64,000 nucleotides of DNA from Luteimonas aestuarii (GCF_004357985.1 NZ_SMTF01000002.1:62001-126000); one strand, 5' to 3'; shown: positions 1 through 9,912, counted from the first letter of the stretch. Translations and numbers: made by a program. Notes: generated by a model not told the origin, from the letters alone.

Positions 1-122
1 CAGCAGGAGATCGGAATCCGCGGGACAGGACTGACATCGCCAGCGCGCGTTCGCGATGTCGCGACCGACGCCAGGATTGCTGCACCTCGCCGTCGACGGC
101 GCCTGCCCAGACCCTGTCGCAG
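1..122. other. Window edge, no gene recognised
   Basis: Downstream of the minus-strand kinase gene, whose stop is at 123-125. No convincing reading frame, hairpin with a T-run or repeat is visible in these 122 bases; they may belong to a feature that continues outside the window. Confidence 0.4.
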
Positions 123-2525
123 TCATTCCACGCAGGCGGTGTCCATGAGCGGCAGGCGGCCATCGCGCCGCACGTCGATCGCGCGACGTCTCATCTCCGC
201 CAGCAGCGCGTCGGCTTCGTTGCAACGTCCCAGGCCGGCCAGCGCTTGCGCATAGAAGTGGGCAACACTGCCCTGGCGATCGTCGAAGCCATGGTCGCGG
301 CCGAACGCATGGGCCGCCTCCAGCCCCGGCAAAGCCTCGGCATGGCGGCCGAGACCGACCAGCGCGCGGCCGCGGCCGAGGTGCAGCTGGTGCAGGCTGG
401 GGTCGTCGTTCGACAGGTCGCGCTGCAGCACGGGCAGCGCAAGGTCGAACTGGGCGAGGGCACGTTCGAACGCGTCCGAACGCAGCAAGGTGAATCCGTA
501 GAACATGCGCTCCATCGCCACGACCTGCGAATCCGCGCCTACGTCGCGACCGCGCAGGTCGATCACGCGCTCGTGGATCGCAAAGGCTTCCTCGTGGCGC
601 CCCAAGGCGCCGAGGACGATGGCTTCGTCCTGCAACGACGAGATCACGTCGATGGCGGTTTCAAGCTCGCCGCTGTCGAGCATGAACTGGCGGGCTTCAC
701 GGGTGGTGGCCAGTGCGGCCTCGTAGTCGTCGTTCTGGTACTGGGCCGTGGCCAGCACCGAGTACGCCTCGCGCAGGCCGCTGTGGCTGAGCGGCGTCGC
801 CGCCTTGTGCAGGGCGACGGCTTCCTCGGCCCAGGCCAGGCTCTGCGCCGGCTCGTAGGCGATGCGTGCCCAGGCCAGGTTGGCCAGCACGCGGGCGCGG
901 TCTTCCTTCGATTCGGGCAGTTCGGCTTCCTGGATGGCGAGCGCGCTGCGCACGGCCTGTTCGGCCTTCTCCGGTTGTCCCAGCCCTTCGTAGCTGCTGG
1001 CCGCTGCCAGCAGGAAGCGCACCTTCAGGCTGGGAGACGTCGACCCGCTTTCCTGCAGCTGGCGCACGGTGGTGTCCAGCGCCTGCGCCAGGGTGACGTT
1101 GGCCTGCCCGCTGTTGGCAGGGCTTGCGCCTGAAAACACGCTGCTCATGAAGCTGTTCGCGGCGGCCAGTGTTTCGGCTTCGGACCTGGCCCGCGCGGCT
1201 TCGGACTCCGCGCGTTCGGCCTCGAGGTTGGCGCGCGCCGCTTCCGTGCGCGCCTGTTGCGTCTGCAGCAGGATGCCGGTCACCCCGGCGACCATCGCCA
1301 ACGCAGCGATCGCCCCCATCGCCACGCCCCAGCGGTTGCGCTGCACGAACTTGCGCGTTCGATAGCCCAGCGTGTCGCCGCTTACCGACACCGGGCGGCC
1401 ATCGAGGAAACGCTGCAGGTCGTCCGCGAACGCGCGCACGCTGCCGTACCGGCGCGCGGGCTCCTTCGCCAGCGCCGTCTGCAGGATGCGGCCCAGGTCG
1501 CCGCGTACGAAACGGCGAAACGCGCGCGTATCGGTGCGACGTTCGCGCAATCGCATGGCGACTTCTTCATCGCTGCCGGTGGTGATGGCCTGCTCGAGCC
1601 GCGGTGGTTGCTGGGTGGAGATAGCTTCGGCCGCGGCACGCAGGTCCTCGGCGGGAAAGACGAACGGCAGGCGCCCGGCGAGCAACTGGTACAGCACCAC
1701 GCCCAGCGCGTGCACGTCGGTGGCGGCGCTGATGGCGCCGCCGCTGATCTGTTCCGGCGCCGCGTACTCGGGCGTGAAGCCGGCGAACATGCCGGTGCGC
1801 GTGGAGCCGGCCTGCTCGTCCATGCGCTTGGCCACGCCGAAATCGAGCACCTTCGCGCGACCACTGCGGTCGACCAGGATGTTGGCCGGCTTGAGGTCGC
1901 GATGCACCACGAAATGCTCGTGCGCGTGCTGCACCGCTTCGCACACCTGCGCAAACAGCGCCACGCGCTCGCGCAGCGGCAGCCGTTGCGCGTCCGCCCA
2001 CGCGGTCAGCGGGCTGCCATCGATGAACTCCAGCGCGAACCACGGGCGGCCGTCGTCGTCTACGCCGTTGTCCAGCAGTCGCGGGATGTTGGGGTGCGAC
2101 AGCGCGGCGAGGATGCGGCGTTCCTGCAGGAAGCGCTGTGCCTGCGCGCTGCCGTCCCAGCGCCGGCGCAGGCGCTTGATCGCGGCGCGCTGCGCGGTGT
2201 CGTCGTCGCGGTGCGCGGCATGCACGGTGCCCATGCCGCCGCGACCGAGCTCGCGATCGATGCGCCAGGGCCCCAGGCGGGACGATGGCGCGTCATCGCT
2301 TTCGCCCGCGTCGTCCTCGTCGTGCAGCGTGATGATCTCGCGCGCGCCTGCATCGAACGCGCTGTCGGCGGCATCGGCATCGAGCATGCGCTGCAGTTCC
2401 GCGCGCAGCGCCGGGTCGTCGGCGCATTCGGCATCGAGCAGCGCGTCGCGCGCGCCGGGGTCGAGGTCGATCGCACGGTCGAACAGCTGCGACAGCCGCT
2501 GCCATCGCGCCGGGTCGGGTGTCAC
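123..2525 (-). CDS. Membrane serine/threonine protein kinase with C-terminal TPR-like repeats
   Basis: Predicted 800-residue Hanks-type kinase. Residues about 85-375 hold the kinase fold: glycine loop GRGGMG near 94-99, ATP lysine K117, catalytic loop HRDLKPAN at 208-215 and DFG at 228-230, so it looks catalytically intact. A single membrane span lies near 399-422, followed by an Ala/Glu/Arg-rich coiled coil (about 424-456) and helical TPR-like repeats to the end, presumably periplasmic. The reading frame stays open far upstream, but a GTG at 2523-2525 that overlaps the stop of the ECF sigma gene (GTGA) is the natural start. The sigma factor and kinase are therefore probably one operon, a pairing often seen in Xanthomonadaceae and other bacteria with many kinases. 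Substrate and signal are unknown. Confidence 0.88.
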   Translation of the reverse strand: MTPDPARWQRLSQLFDRAIDLDPGARDALLDAECADDPALRAELQRMLDADAADSAFDAGAREIITLHDEDDAGESDDAPSSRLGPWRIDRELGRGGMGTVHAAHRDDDTAQRAAIKRLRRRWDGSAQAQRFLQERRILAALSHPNIPRLLDNGVDDDGRPWFALEFIDGSPLTAWADAQRLPLRERVALFAQVCEAVQHAHEHFVVHRDLKPANILVDRSGRAKVLDFGVAKRMDEQAGSTRTGMFAGFTPEYAAPEQISGGAISAATDVHALGVVLYQLLAGRLPFVFPAEDLRAAAEAISTQQPPRLEQAITTGSDEEVAMRLRERRTDTRAFRRFVRGDLGRILQTALAKEPARRYGSVRAFADDLQRFLDGRPVSVSGDTLGYRTRKFVQRNRWGVAMGAIAALAMVAGVTGILLQTQQARTEAARANLEAERAESEAARARSEAETLAAANSFMSSVFSGASPANSGQANVTLAQALDTTVRQLQESGSTSPSLKVRFLLAAASSYEGLGQPEKAEQAVRSALAIQEAELPESKEDRARVLANLAWARIAYEPAQSLAWAEEAVALHKAATPLSHSGLREAYSVLATAQYQNDDYEAALATTREARQFMLDSGELETAIDVISSLQDEAIVLGALGRHEEAFAIHERVIDLRGRDVGADSQVVAMERMFYGFTLLRSDAFERALAQFDLALPVLQRDLSNDDPSLHQLHLGRGRALVGLGRHAEALPGLEAAHAFGRDHGFDDRQGSVAHFYAQALAGLGRCNEADALLAEMRRRAIDVRRDGRLPLMDTACVE

Positions 2526-3085
2526 GCGGCCTCGCCCAGGTGCGACAGCAGGAAGGCGCGTGCCTTGCGCCAATCGCGGTGGACGGTGCGGGAGGTGACG
2601 CCCAGCTGCCGCGCGATCTCCTCGAACTCCATCCCGGCGTAGAACCGGAACTCGATCACCGTCGCCAGCCGCGGATCGACGGATTCGAGCGCACGCAGGC
2701 CGCGTTCGACGTCGAGCACGTCCAGTCCGGATTGCGCGCCCTCGATCGGCAGGTCGGTGGACAGCGTGACCCGGGCCGCGTCGCCCCCGCGCTTGTGCGC
2801 ACCGCGGGCGCGGACGTGGTCGATCAGCACGCAGCGGATCACCTTGGCCGCCAGCGCGAGGAACGGGCCGCGCTGGCTGACGTCGAGGTTGGCCCCGTCG
2901 AGTTTCAGGTAGGCCTCGTGCACCAGCACCGTGGTGTCCAGGGTGCCGCGCGCCACGCCTCGGAGCTCGCGCCGGGCGATGGTGCGCAGCTGCGCGTACA
3001 GCTCCTCGAACCGGGCGCGGTAGGCGGCGTCGTTCCAGTCGGACTGGGGGACGATCTGGGCGGCGACAGAATCCTGGAGGTCCAT
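2522..3085 (-). CDS. ECF sigma factor, kinase-associated type
   Basis: Predicted 187-residue ECF-family sigma factor. Region 2 includes the segment LDTTVLVHEAYLKL (about 48-61), typical of the Sigma70_ECF/TIGR02999 group, and region 4 has the helix-turn-helix around FEEIARQLGVTSRTVHRDW near the C-terminus. No anti-sigma gene is adjacent. Instead the stop overlaps the start of a membrane Ser/Thr kinase gene, which suggests the kinase or its phosphorylation state controls this factor or shares its regulon. Targets cannot be read from the sequence. The start ATG at 3083-3085 is the first good start and gives the usual family length. Confidence 0.88.
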   Translation of the reverse strand: MDLQDSVAAQIVPQSDWNDAAYRARFEELYAQLRTIARRELRGVARGTLDTTVLVHEAYLKLDGANLDVSQRGPFLALAAKVIRCVLIDHVRARGAHKRGGDAARVTLSTDLPIEGAQSGLDVLDVERGLRALESVDPRLATVIEFRFYAGMEFEEIARQLGVTSRTVHRDWRKARAFLLSHLGEAA

Positions 3086-3239
3086 GCACGATTCCCGGCG
3101 GGCGTCCGCAGCTTATCCCACGAATGCGCTGCCATAGCGGCGAAGGCGCGGTGGGCGCATGAACCGCGACCCGCGTCGCATCTGTTCCGCAACCCGCGGT
3201 TTTCCCGCACAATTCCCGCTTCGGAGCCAACGGACGGAC

Positions 3240-3512
3240 ATGCACGCCTACGTTTACAAGAGCCGGCGCAAGGCGGACACCTATGTGTACCTCGCCGAGC
3301 GCGACGGGTTCGAGCGATTGCCTGAACCGCTGCGCACGCAACTGGGCCCGCTGCAGTTCGTGCTGGACGTGGCGCTGGTCCCCGGCCGTACCCTGGCCCG
3401 GGAGAATCCCGAAGCAGTGGCAGGCAACCTCGCCTCGCGGGGCTTCCATCTGCAATTCCCGCCGTCGGCGGCGATCGACCCGATGTCGGAAGACTGGGGC
3501 ACCGATGCCTGA
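3240..3512 (+). CDS. YcgL domain-containing protein
   Basis: A 90-residue protein starting MHAYVYKSRRKADTYVYL, the hallmark N-terminus of the small YcgL (DUF709) family of gammaproteobacteria, whose biochemical role is not established. The ATG at 3240 is chosen because family members begin at this methionine; an in-frame extension upstream to 3159 has no family support. The stop TGA (3510-3512) overlaps the beginning of the ankyrin protein gene (ATG 3505), so the two are probably translationally coupled. Confidence 0.85.
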   Translation: MHAYVYKSRRKADTYVYLAERDGFERLPEPLRTQLGPLQFVLDVALVPGRTLARENPEAVAGNLASRGFHLQFPPSAAIDPMSEDWGTDA

Positions 3513-6500
3513 GCCCACCCCGTCGCGGCTGCCCGTGGTCGCCGCGCTCGTCCTGGGCGTGGGGCTGTGCCTGCTGGCGGGCGGGCACGTCGTGCTGGCG
3601 GCGCTGGCGGGCCTGCTGGCCCAGCCTGTGCTGGCGCTGGCCGTGCGCGGTTGGCGCAGGGCGTGGCCGGCGACCCGTTCGGCGCTGCTGCGCGATGGCG
3701 GCGCATTGTTGGCGCTGTGGACCGCGGCCTTCGTGCTGTGCGCCCTGCTGGTCGCCTGGCCGCTGGGCGCGCTGCGCGACAGCGGCGGGCTGGGCGCGGC
3801 GCTGGCATTGAGCGCGGCCGTGGGCCTGTCCGTGATCGGGCTGTGGCGCACCTGGCCGCTGTGGCATGCGCTCGAAGCGACCGGTGGCGGCCTGCGCCCG
3901 CACTGGCAGGCCTTGGGCGACCACGATGTGTCCAGCTGGTGTGGGTTCGTTGCGGGCACCTGCGTGTCGGTCATCCTGGCCTTCGTGCTGTTGCTGGCCT
4001 GGCCGGGCCTGGTCGAAGGCTCGATCCGCTGGGCGCTTGCCGTCGGGCTGGCCGTGGCATCCGTGCTCTTGCACGGGGTGTTGCAACGCCTGCGCGCGCC
4101 GGAGGCCCTGCCGATCGCGATCCCGGTGGTGGAAATGCCCGGCGAGGCCAGCGCGCCTGCCGAAGACCTGCCGGCCGATGATCTCGACGCCGCGCTCTAC
4201 GCCGCCGCCCGCAGCGGCCGTGTCGATCGCGCGCTCGACCTGCTGGAGGCGGGTGCCAACGCACTGGCGCCGCCGCCCCCCGTGGATCGCGACCAGCGCA
4301 GCCTCGCGGTGCTCGCCGCGGTGCTGCCGGACCTGCGCCTGCTGCGTGCCCTGATCGGGGCCGGCGTCGACCTGAATGCGCCGCACGCCGGCATGACGCC
4401 GCTGATCGCCGCGACCCGCGACAGCTGGCATGGCCGCCCGGACGCGGTGACCACGCTGCTGGCCAATGGCGCCGATCCGCGCGCCACCGATGGCGAAGGC
4501 AACACGCCGCTGCACCATGCCGCGCGCAGCTCCGACCCGGGCGTCGCCGCGCTGTTGCGCGATGCCTCGGCCGAACTCGACGTCGCCAATGCCGAAGGAT
4601 TCACGCCGCTGGGCGTTGCCTGCAGCGTCGGCAACTGGCGCCTTGCGCGCTTCCTGCTGGAGCGCGGCGCCAGGGCCGAGGTGGAGGGCGCGGTGCCGGC
4701 ATTGCTGGGCGCGGCCGGTGGCGATGACGATGACGCCGCCGGCGTGCAGTTGCTGCTCAAGCACAAGGCCAAGGTGGACACGCGCGACGGCGACCGCCGC
4801 AGTGCGCTGCATGTCGCCGCGGCCAGTGGGCACGCCGGGATCGTCGCCGCGCTGCTCGATGCCGGGGCCGACGTGCGTTCGCGCGATGCGAACGGCATGA
4901 CGCCGCTGCTGTCCGCGGCACGCGGCGGGCGTGTCTCCGCGTTCGACGCGCTGGTCGAAGCGGGCGCCGATGTGTCGCATCGCGATGGCAGCGGGCGCAG
5001 CGCACTGATCCACGCCGTGCAGGCCGACGTGCCGTCGCTGGCGCTGGTGCAGCGCATCCGCGAACTGGGCGTGGATGCGGCGCTCGTCGACACCGACGGC
5101 AAGCGCGCAGTGGACTACGCCGCGGCGGCGGGTCGCTGGGCGCTGGTCTCGGCGCTCGACCCCGACTACGCACTGCCCGCCAGCGTGCAGCCGGACGCCG
5201 GCGATGCCGCGCTCGAAGACCGTGCGCCGCTGGAATTGCTGCGCGAAGGCCTGCGCGATGCGCGCTACGACGGCCTCGAACGCGTGGCGGCACTGGTCAC
5301 GCCGCAGCAGCTCGGGCAGCTGCTGCGCGAACCCGACGCGTCCGACGATGCCGAGCGCGTGCGCTGGCTGCTGGCGCAGGGCGCCGACGCGGATGCGGCG
5401 GACGACGCCGGTGAAGCACCGGGTTTTGCACTGCTTGCCAGCGGCCCCGACGCGGTCCCGGCGTTGCGCGCACTGATCGAACATGGCGCATCGCTCGCCG
5501 GCGAGGGTGGGCTTGCGCGTTTCCTCGCGGCCTGCCTCGGCGGCGATCGCACCGGCCGCGCGCTGGAACAGTTCGCGCTGGACCTGCTGGCGCATGGCGT
5601 GGAGAGCAGCGCTGCCTCGCCCGACGGCGATCCGCCGCTGTCGCTGGCGCTCCACCTCGGCTGGCAGCGCCTGCTTGAACAGCTGGTCTCATCGGGCGTG
5701 GCGCTGGACGCGCGCGACGCCCGCGGCATGACCGCGCTGCACCTCGCCGCGGCGCTGGGCCGCGAGGAAGCGTTGAAGACCCTCGTCCGCCATGGCGCCT
5801 CGCCCGAAGTGCGCGCCGCCGATGGCCAGACGCCGCTGGGCGTGGCCCTCGCCAGCGGTCGTCGCGATCTGGCCGACTGGCTGGACTGGCGGGGCTGGGC
5901 GTTGCCCGGCCGTGCACTGCAGGACGACGACGTGCCGGCCGCGGCGATAGCAGGCGATGCCGATGCCGTGCGTCGCCTGCTGGATCTCGGGTTCGCGGTC
6001 GATGCGGTCGACAGCCAGGGCTGTACCGCGTTGCTGCGTGCCTGCGGTGGCGGCCATCGCGCGGTGGTCGAGCTGCTGCTGGCGCGCGGCGCCGATCCGC
6101 AGCACGTGGCGCATACCGGTGCCACGCCACTGTCCGCTGCGGTCAGCATGCGCCATGGCGACCTCGTCGATCGCCTGCTCAAGGCAGGTGCCACGCTCGA
6201 ACAGCGCCTGCCCAACGACGTGACCGTGCTGATGCTCGCCGCCGCGCTCGGCCTGCCCGACCTGTGCGCGCGACTGCTCACCGCCGGCGCCAACGTGCAC
6301 GCCACCGATTCGCAGGGGCTCACGCCGTTGCACTGCGCGGCGCTGTACGGTTTCACCGCGCGCGAACGCGCGCGCCTGCTCGCCCTGCTGGACACGTTGC
6401 TGCTGGCCGGCGCGGAAGTGGATGCCGTCGCCGCCGGTGGCGTCACCCCGCTGCTGCTGCTGCTGGGTGCGCGCGCCGAGCCCGGCACTGCCTGCGACGA

Positions 6501-6786
6501 GGACATCGTGCTGGCCGCGCTCGACCAGCTGCTCGACGAAGGCGTCAGCCTGGACGCCCGCGACCCGCGCGGCTTCGGCCCGCTGCACCTCGCCGGCCTG
6601 CACGGCCTGCTGCGCACCACGCAGCGCCTGCTGCGTGCCGGCGCCGACCCCGACCTGCGCGATGCCCTCAACCGCACCCCGCGCGAGATCGCCGTGATGC
6701 GCGGCTTCATCGACGTCGCAGCCGAATACGTGCCGATGCCGCAAGGCGTGTCGATGGCGCGGTTCCTGCGTGAACCGCGCCATTGA
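3505..6786 (+). CDS. Large membrane-anchored ankyrin-repeat protein
   Basis: Predicted 1093-residue protein. The first 195 residues contain about six hydrophobic helices (near 9-27, 28-47, 66-86, 94-112, 147-166 and 172-192), so it sits in the inner membrane. From about residue 225 to the end there are roughly twenty ankyrin-type repeats of about 33 residues, recognised by recurring G-x-TPLxxAA-xxGH and LLxxGADxxxxD patterns (for example NTPLHHAARS and MTALHLAAALG). Ankyrin arrays are protein-binding scaffolds; the partner is unknown. The start ATG at 3505 overlaps the YcgL stop by eight bases, and the long overlapping frame further upstream is not used. No enzymatic domain is visible. Confidence 0.82.
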   Translation: MPEPTPSRLPVVAALVLGVGLCLLAGGHVVLAALAGLLAQPVLALAVRGWRRAWPATRSALLRDGGALLALWTAAFVLCALLVAWPLGALRDSGGLGAALALSAAVGLSVIGLWRTWPLWHALEATGGGLRPHWQALGDHDVSSWCGFVAGTCVSVILAFVLLLAWPGLVEGSIRWALAVGLAVASVLLHGVLQRLRAPEALPIAIPVVEMPGEASAPAEDLPADDLDAALYAAARSGRVDRALDLLEAGANALAPPPPVDRDQRSLAVLAAVLPDLRLLRALIGAGVDLNAPHAGMTPLIAATRDSWHGRPDAVTTLLANGADPRATDGEGNTPLHHAARSSDPGVAALLRDASAELDVANAEGFTPLGVACSVGNWRLARFLLERGARAEVEGAVPALLGAAGGDDDDAAGVQLLLKHKAKVDTRDGDRRSALHVAAASGHAGIVAALLDAGADVRSRDANGMTPLLSAARGGRVSAFDALVEAGADVSHRDGSGRSALIHAVQADVPSLALVQRIRELGVDAALVDTDGKRAVDYAAAAGRWALVSALDPDYALPASVQPDAGDAALEDRAPLELLREGLRDARYDGLERVAALVTPQQLGQLLREPDASDDAERVRWLLAQGADADAADDAGEAPGFALLASGPDAVPALRALIEHGASLAGEGGLARFLAACLGGDRTGRALEQFALDLLAHGVESSAASPDGDPPLSLALHLGWQRLLEQLVSSGVALDARDARGMTALHLAAALGREEALKTLVRHGASPEVRAADGQTPLGVALASGRRDLADWLDWRGWALPGRALQDDDVPAAAIAGDADAVRRLLDLGFAVDAVDSQGCTALLRACGGGHRAVVELLLARGADPQHVAHTGATPLSAAVSMRHGDLVDRLLKAGATLEQRLPNDVTVLMLAAALGLPDLCARLLTAGANVHATDSQGLTPLHCAALYGFTARERARLLALLDTLLLAGAEVDAVAAGGVTPLLLLLGARAEPGTACDEDIVLAALDQLLDEGVSLDARDPRGFGPLHLAGLHGLLRTTQRLLRAGADPDLRDALNRTPREIAVMRGFIDVAAEYVPMPQGVSMARFLREPRH

Positions 6787-6841
6787 CGCGGGGACTCGGC
6801 ACGAGGGTTATGATCCGGCCTGGCCTCACCGGGAGCGTGAA

Positions 6842-7717
6842 ATGCGAAAACTTGCATGGGTGGCATTGCTGCTGGTCTTTGCAGCGGGAACATCTTTCGC
6901 GCAAAGCCCTGCGGCGGCGCGCAAGCTGATCGAGCACAGCATGGTGGTCACGGGCCATGTGCTGATCGAGCCTGATGGTAGTGCTAGTGGGTTGGAATTG
7001 GATCAGCCCGAGAAATTGCCAGCAGTGGTAACTAGGATGGTAGAGGGGGCGGTTCCCGGCTGGCGCTTTGAACCTGTGCTTGTCGATGGCGAGCCCCGCA
7101 AGGTCAAGGCTCGCATGAGTTTGCGATTGGTTGCGAACATGCTTGAAAACGGCGATTACCGCATCAGTATGCGAAGCGGTTACTTCGGCAAGGACGCTCT
7201 TTCCCCCGATGAGCGAGGCGCTGTAGAGCGCTCTAGCATTCTCGCGGTTGCCAAGCAGACTCGGATTTCCTATCCGATGCAGGCTGCACGAGTCGGTGCC
7301 CAAGGAACCGTTTACGTTACGGTTCGCGTCGGCAGGGATGGGAGCGTGCTGGATGCTGTGGCGGAACAAGTGAACCTGCGCACGCGCGGCACGCCTCGGC
7401 AAATGGAAAGCATGCGCAATATGCTCGCCCGATCAGCAGTCAGTGGAGTGCGGGAGTGGACCTACGCACCGCCAACCTCGGGCGATCTCGTCGGTGAGGA
7501 AAGCTGGTCGGGTCGCGTTACAGTCGATTTCACCCTTGATGGCGAGGGGCGGCCCGAATATGGCCAATGGCACGCTTATATCCCCGGGCCTCGTGCAATC
7601 GCGCCATGGCTGGTAGATGATCTTGGTGCGCATGGTAGCCCTGACCTCGCCGACCCGGATGGGCTGCACCTCGTTGGCCAGGGGTTGAAGTTGCTAACTC
7701 CTCTTCAGGAGAGCTGA
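6842..7717 (+). CDS. Secreted TonB C-terminal-domain-like protein
   Basis: A 291-residue protein with an N-terminal signal peptide (MRKLAWVALLLVFAAGTSFA, cleavage near residue 20). Residues about 145-215 resemble the TonB C-terminal domain, with YPMQAARVGAQGTVYVTV followed by RDGSVLDA, as in energy-transducer-like proteins. The proline-rich spacer and the uncleaved membrane anchor of a true TonB are missing, so energy transduction itself is doubtful. The first two thirds of the gene has visibly lower G+C and more A/T-ending codons than its neighbours (one 60-base line counts 53%). That fits a recent acquisition or weak codon selection. Confidence 0.6.
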   Translation: MRKLAWVALLLVFAAGTSFAQSPAAARKLIEHSMVVTGHVLIEPDGSASGLELDQPEKLPAVVTRMVEGAVPGWRFEPVLVDGEPRKVKARMSLRLVANMLENGDYRISMRSGYFGKDALSPDERGAVERSSILAVAKQTRISYPMQAARVGAQGTVYVTVRVGRDGSVLDAVAEQVNLRTRGTPRQMESMRNMLARSAVSGVREWTYAPPTSGDLVGEESWSGRVTVDFTLDGEGRPEYGQWHAYIPGPRAIAPWLVDDLGAHGSPDLADPDGLHLVGQGLKLLTPLQES

Positions 7718-7954
7718 TACGGCAGTGCATGAAAGGATTCTACCCTTCGCACGGCAGCCGGCAGCATTGAATGGCGGATAGACCTGCAACAACGCATGCA
7801 GGGCCACGCCGCCTTGGTCCCGCGGTGTGCGATGACCTGCTGGAGGCGGGCTCTTTTTCAGCGCAATCAATCGGATACCAATACGGTACTTGCGCTGGCA
7901 TCTAAGCTAAGCGTTAGTGGAGTTGCGGTTGCCGTGATGTAGAACGGAACAATG

Positions 7955-7982
7955 AAAAAAGCCCCGCATCGCGGGGCTTTTT
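7955..7982. terminator. Bidirectional intrinsic terminator
   Basis: A perfect 7-bp G/C stem (7961-7967 with 7971-7977, loop ATC) is flanked by A6 on the left and T6 on the right, so the element works on either strand. It lies just downstream of the rho stop (minus strand) and also faces the end of the TonB-C-like gene on the plus strand. Confidence 0.9.
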
Positions 7983-8002
7983 CGTTGCCGCGGGAGGTCC
8001 CG

Positions 8003-9715
8003 TCAGCGCTTCATCGAACTGAAGAACTCGTCGTTGGACTTGGTGGTCTTCATCTTGTCCAGCAGGAATTCCATCGCCGCGATCTCGTCCATCGGGTGCA
8101 GCAGCTTGCGCAGGATCCAGATCTTCTGCAGCAGCTCCGGCTCGATCAGGAAGTCCTCGCGGCGGGTGCCGGATTGGTTGACGTTGATCGCCGGGTACAC
8201 GCGCTTCTCGGTGATGCGGCGGTCGAGGTGGATTTCCGAATTGCCGGTACCCTTGAACTCTTCGTAGATCACCTTGTCCATCGCGCTGCCGGTGTCGACC
8301 AGGGCGGTGGCGATGATGGTCAGCGAACCGCCTTCCTCGACGTTGCGCGCGGCGCCGAAGAAGCGCTTCGGGCGATGCAGGGCGTTGGCGTCGACGCCGC
8401 CGGTCAGCACCTTGCCGGAACTGGGCACCACGTTGTTGTAGGCGCGGGCGAGGCGGGTGATCGAGTCGAGCAGGATCACCACGTCCTTCTTGTGCTCGAC
8501 CAGGCGCTTGGCGCGCTCGATCACCATCTCGGCGACCTGCACGTGGCGCGCGGCCGGTTCGTCGAAGGTGGAGCTGACCACTTCGCCGCGCACGGTGCGC
8601 TGCATCTCGGTCACTTCCTCCGGCCGCTCGTCCACCAGAAGCACGATCAGGAACACTTCCGGATGGTTGGTGGTGATGGCGGTGGCGATCTGTTGCATCA
8701 TCATCGTCTTGCCCGCCTTGGGCGGCGAGACGATCAGCGCGCGCTGGCCCTTTCCCTGCGGGGCCATCAGGTCGAGGATGCGGCCGGCAATGTCCTCGCT
8801 GGAACCGTCGCCGCGCTCGAGCTTGAAGCGCTTGCGCGGGAACAGCGGGGTCAGGTTCTCGAACAGCACCTTGCCCTTGCTGGCTTCGATCGGCTCGCCG
8901 TTGATGGTGTCGACGACGTTCAACGCGAAATAGCGCTCGCCATCCTTCGGCCAGCGGATGCGGCCGGCGATATGGTCGCCGGTGCGCAGGTTGAAGCGGC
9001 GGATCTGGCTGGGCGAGATGTAGGTGTCGTCCGGGCCGGCCAGGTAGCTGGCCTCGGCGCCGCGCAGGAAGCCGAAGCCGTCGGGCAGGATCTCCAGCAC
9101 GCCGTCGGCGGCCACGCCTTCGCTGGTGCGGGTGAGCACCTTGAGCACGGCGAAGATCACGTCCTGCTTGCGCGCGCGGGCGACGCCTTCATGGATGTTC
9201 AGCTGCTCGGCGATCTCCATCAGCTTGTGCGCCGGCATCCGCTTGAGGTCGCCCAGCGAATACTGCGGGAAGCCTTCCGGGATGTTCGGCGGCGGCAGGC
9301 GGTTGGCCTGGTCCTGGTTGCCATCGTCCTGCGGCAGGCCGCCGTCGCGGTGCCGGTCGCGCTGGCGATCGCGGCGGTTCTTGAAGCGGTCGCGGCGGTT
9401 GTTGCCCTGGCGGTTGTTGTTGTCGTACTGCTGTTGGCGCGGCTGGCCGCCGTCCTGCGCCTGCGAGGCCGGGGGCTCGTTGCCGCCGCCCTGCGGGGCG
9501 TCCTGGCGAGGTGCGGGCTGCGCGGGGGCGGGCGGTGGCGCGGACTCCGCAGGCGCCGGGGCAGGCGCAGCCGGCTTCGCGGCGGGCGCGGACTCGGTCT
9601 TTTCGCTCTTTTCGGGCGCCGGGGCGTCGGTGGTGGCCTTGGTGGCCTTGCTCACGCGCGCCTTGCGCACGCGCTTGACGGCGGTTTCGCCGGCGTCGTT
9701 GGTGTTGTCTGACAA
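8003..9715 (-). CDS. rho: Transcription termination factor Rho
   Basis: Hexameric RNA-dependent ATPase that ends transcription at Rho-dependent sites. The C-terminal 420 residues match canonical Rho: [20 protein letters not shown] near 154-173, RNA-binding fold near 205-270, Walker A PPKAGKT near 331-337, and the [11 protein letters not shown] segment. The protein is about 570 residues, roughly 150 longer than E. coli Rho. The extra N-terminus is disordered: Ala/Pro-rich first (about 30-75), then Gln/Asn/Arg-rich (about 85-125). The start is placed at a TTG (9713-9715) giving MSDNTND; an upstream ATG at 9820 is possible but reads into atypical sequence. It is followed by a strong terminator at 7955-7982. 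Confidence 0.95.
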   Translation of the reverse strand: MSDNTNDAGETAVKRVRKARVSKATKATTDAPAPEKSEKTESAPAAKPAAPAPAPAESAPPPAPAQPAPRQDAPQGGGNEPPASQAQDGGQPRQQQYDNNNRQGNNRRDRFKNRRDRQRDRHRDGGLPQDDGNQDQANRLPPPNIPEGFPQYSLGDLKRMPAHKLMEIAEQLNIHEGVARARKQDVIFAVLKVLTRTSEGVAADGVLEILPDGFGFLRGAEASYLAGPDDTYISPSQIRRFNLRTGDHIAGRIRWPKDGERYFALNVVDTINGEPIEASKGKVLFENLTPLFPRKRFKLERGDGSSEDIAGRILDLMAPQGKGQRALIVSPPKAGKTMMMQQIATAITTNHPEVFLIVLLVDERPEEVTEMQRTVRGEVVSSTFDEPAARHVQVAEMVIERAKRLVEHKKDVVILLDSITRLARAYNNVVPSSGKVLTGGVDANALHRPKRFFGAARNVEEGGSLTIIATALVDTGSAMDKVIYEEFKGTGNSEIHLDRRITEKRVYPAINVNQSGTRREDFLIEPELLQKIWILRKLLHPMDEIAAMEFLLDKMKTTKSNDEFFSSMKR

Positions 9716-9912
9716 GTGCGGGATCCTCGCTCGCTGCGAGCGCCCTGGACGGGCGGGAAGGGAAGGTCTGGGGAGTCTTTCAGAAGGGGTGCGGCGGCGG
9801 GATGCCCGCGCCGGATGCACGACAAACTAGCATCGCGCCGGCCCGGCGCGCAAGCCGGCGCGGGTGCGCCGGTTCATGTCGCAGGTGGCGGCAGGGTGTG
9901 CCGCCGGGGCGC

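Noticed and set aside
2905..5655. A 916-codon open frame on the minus strand
   Set aside because: It runs antisense through the ECF sigma, YcgL and ankyrin genes and is low-complexity; high G+C leaves long non-coding frames open.
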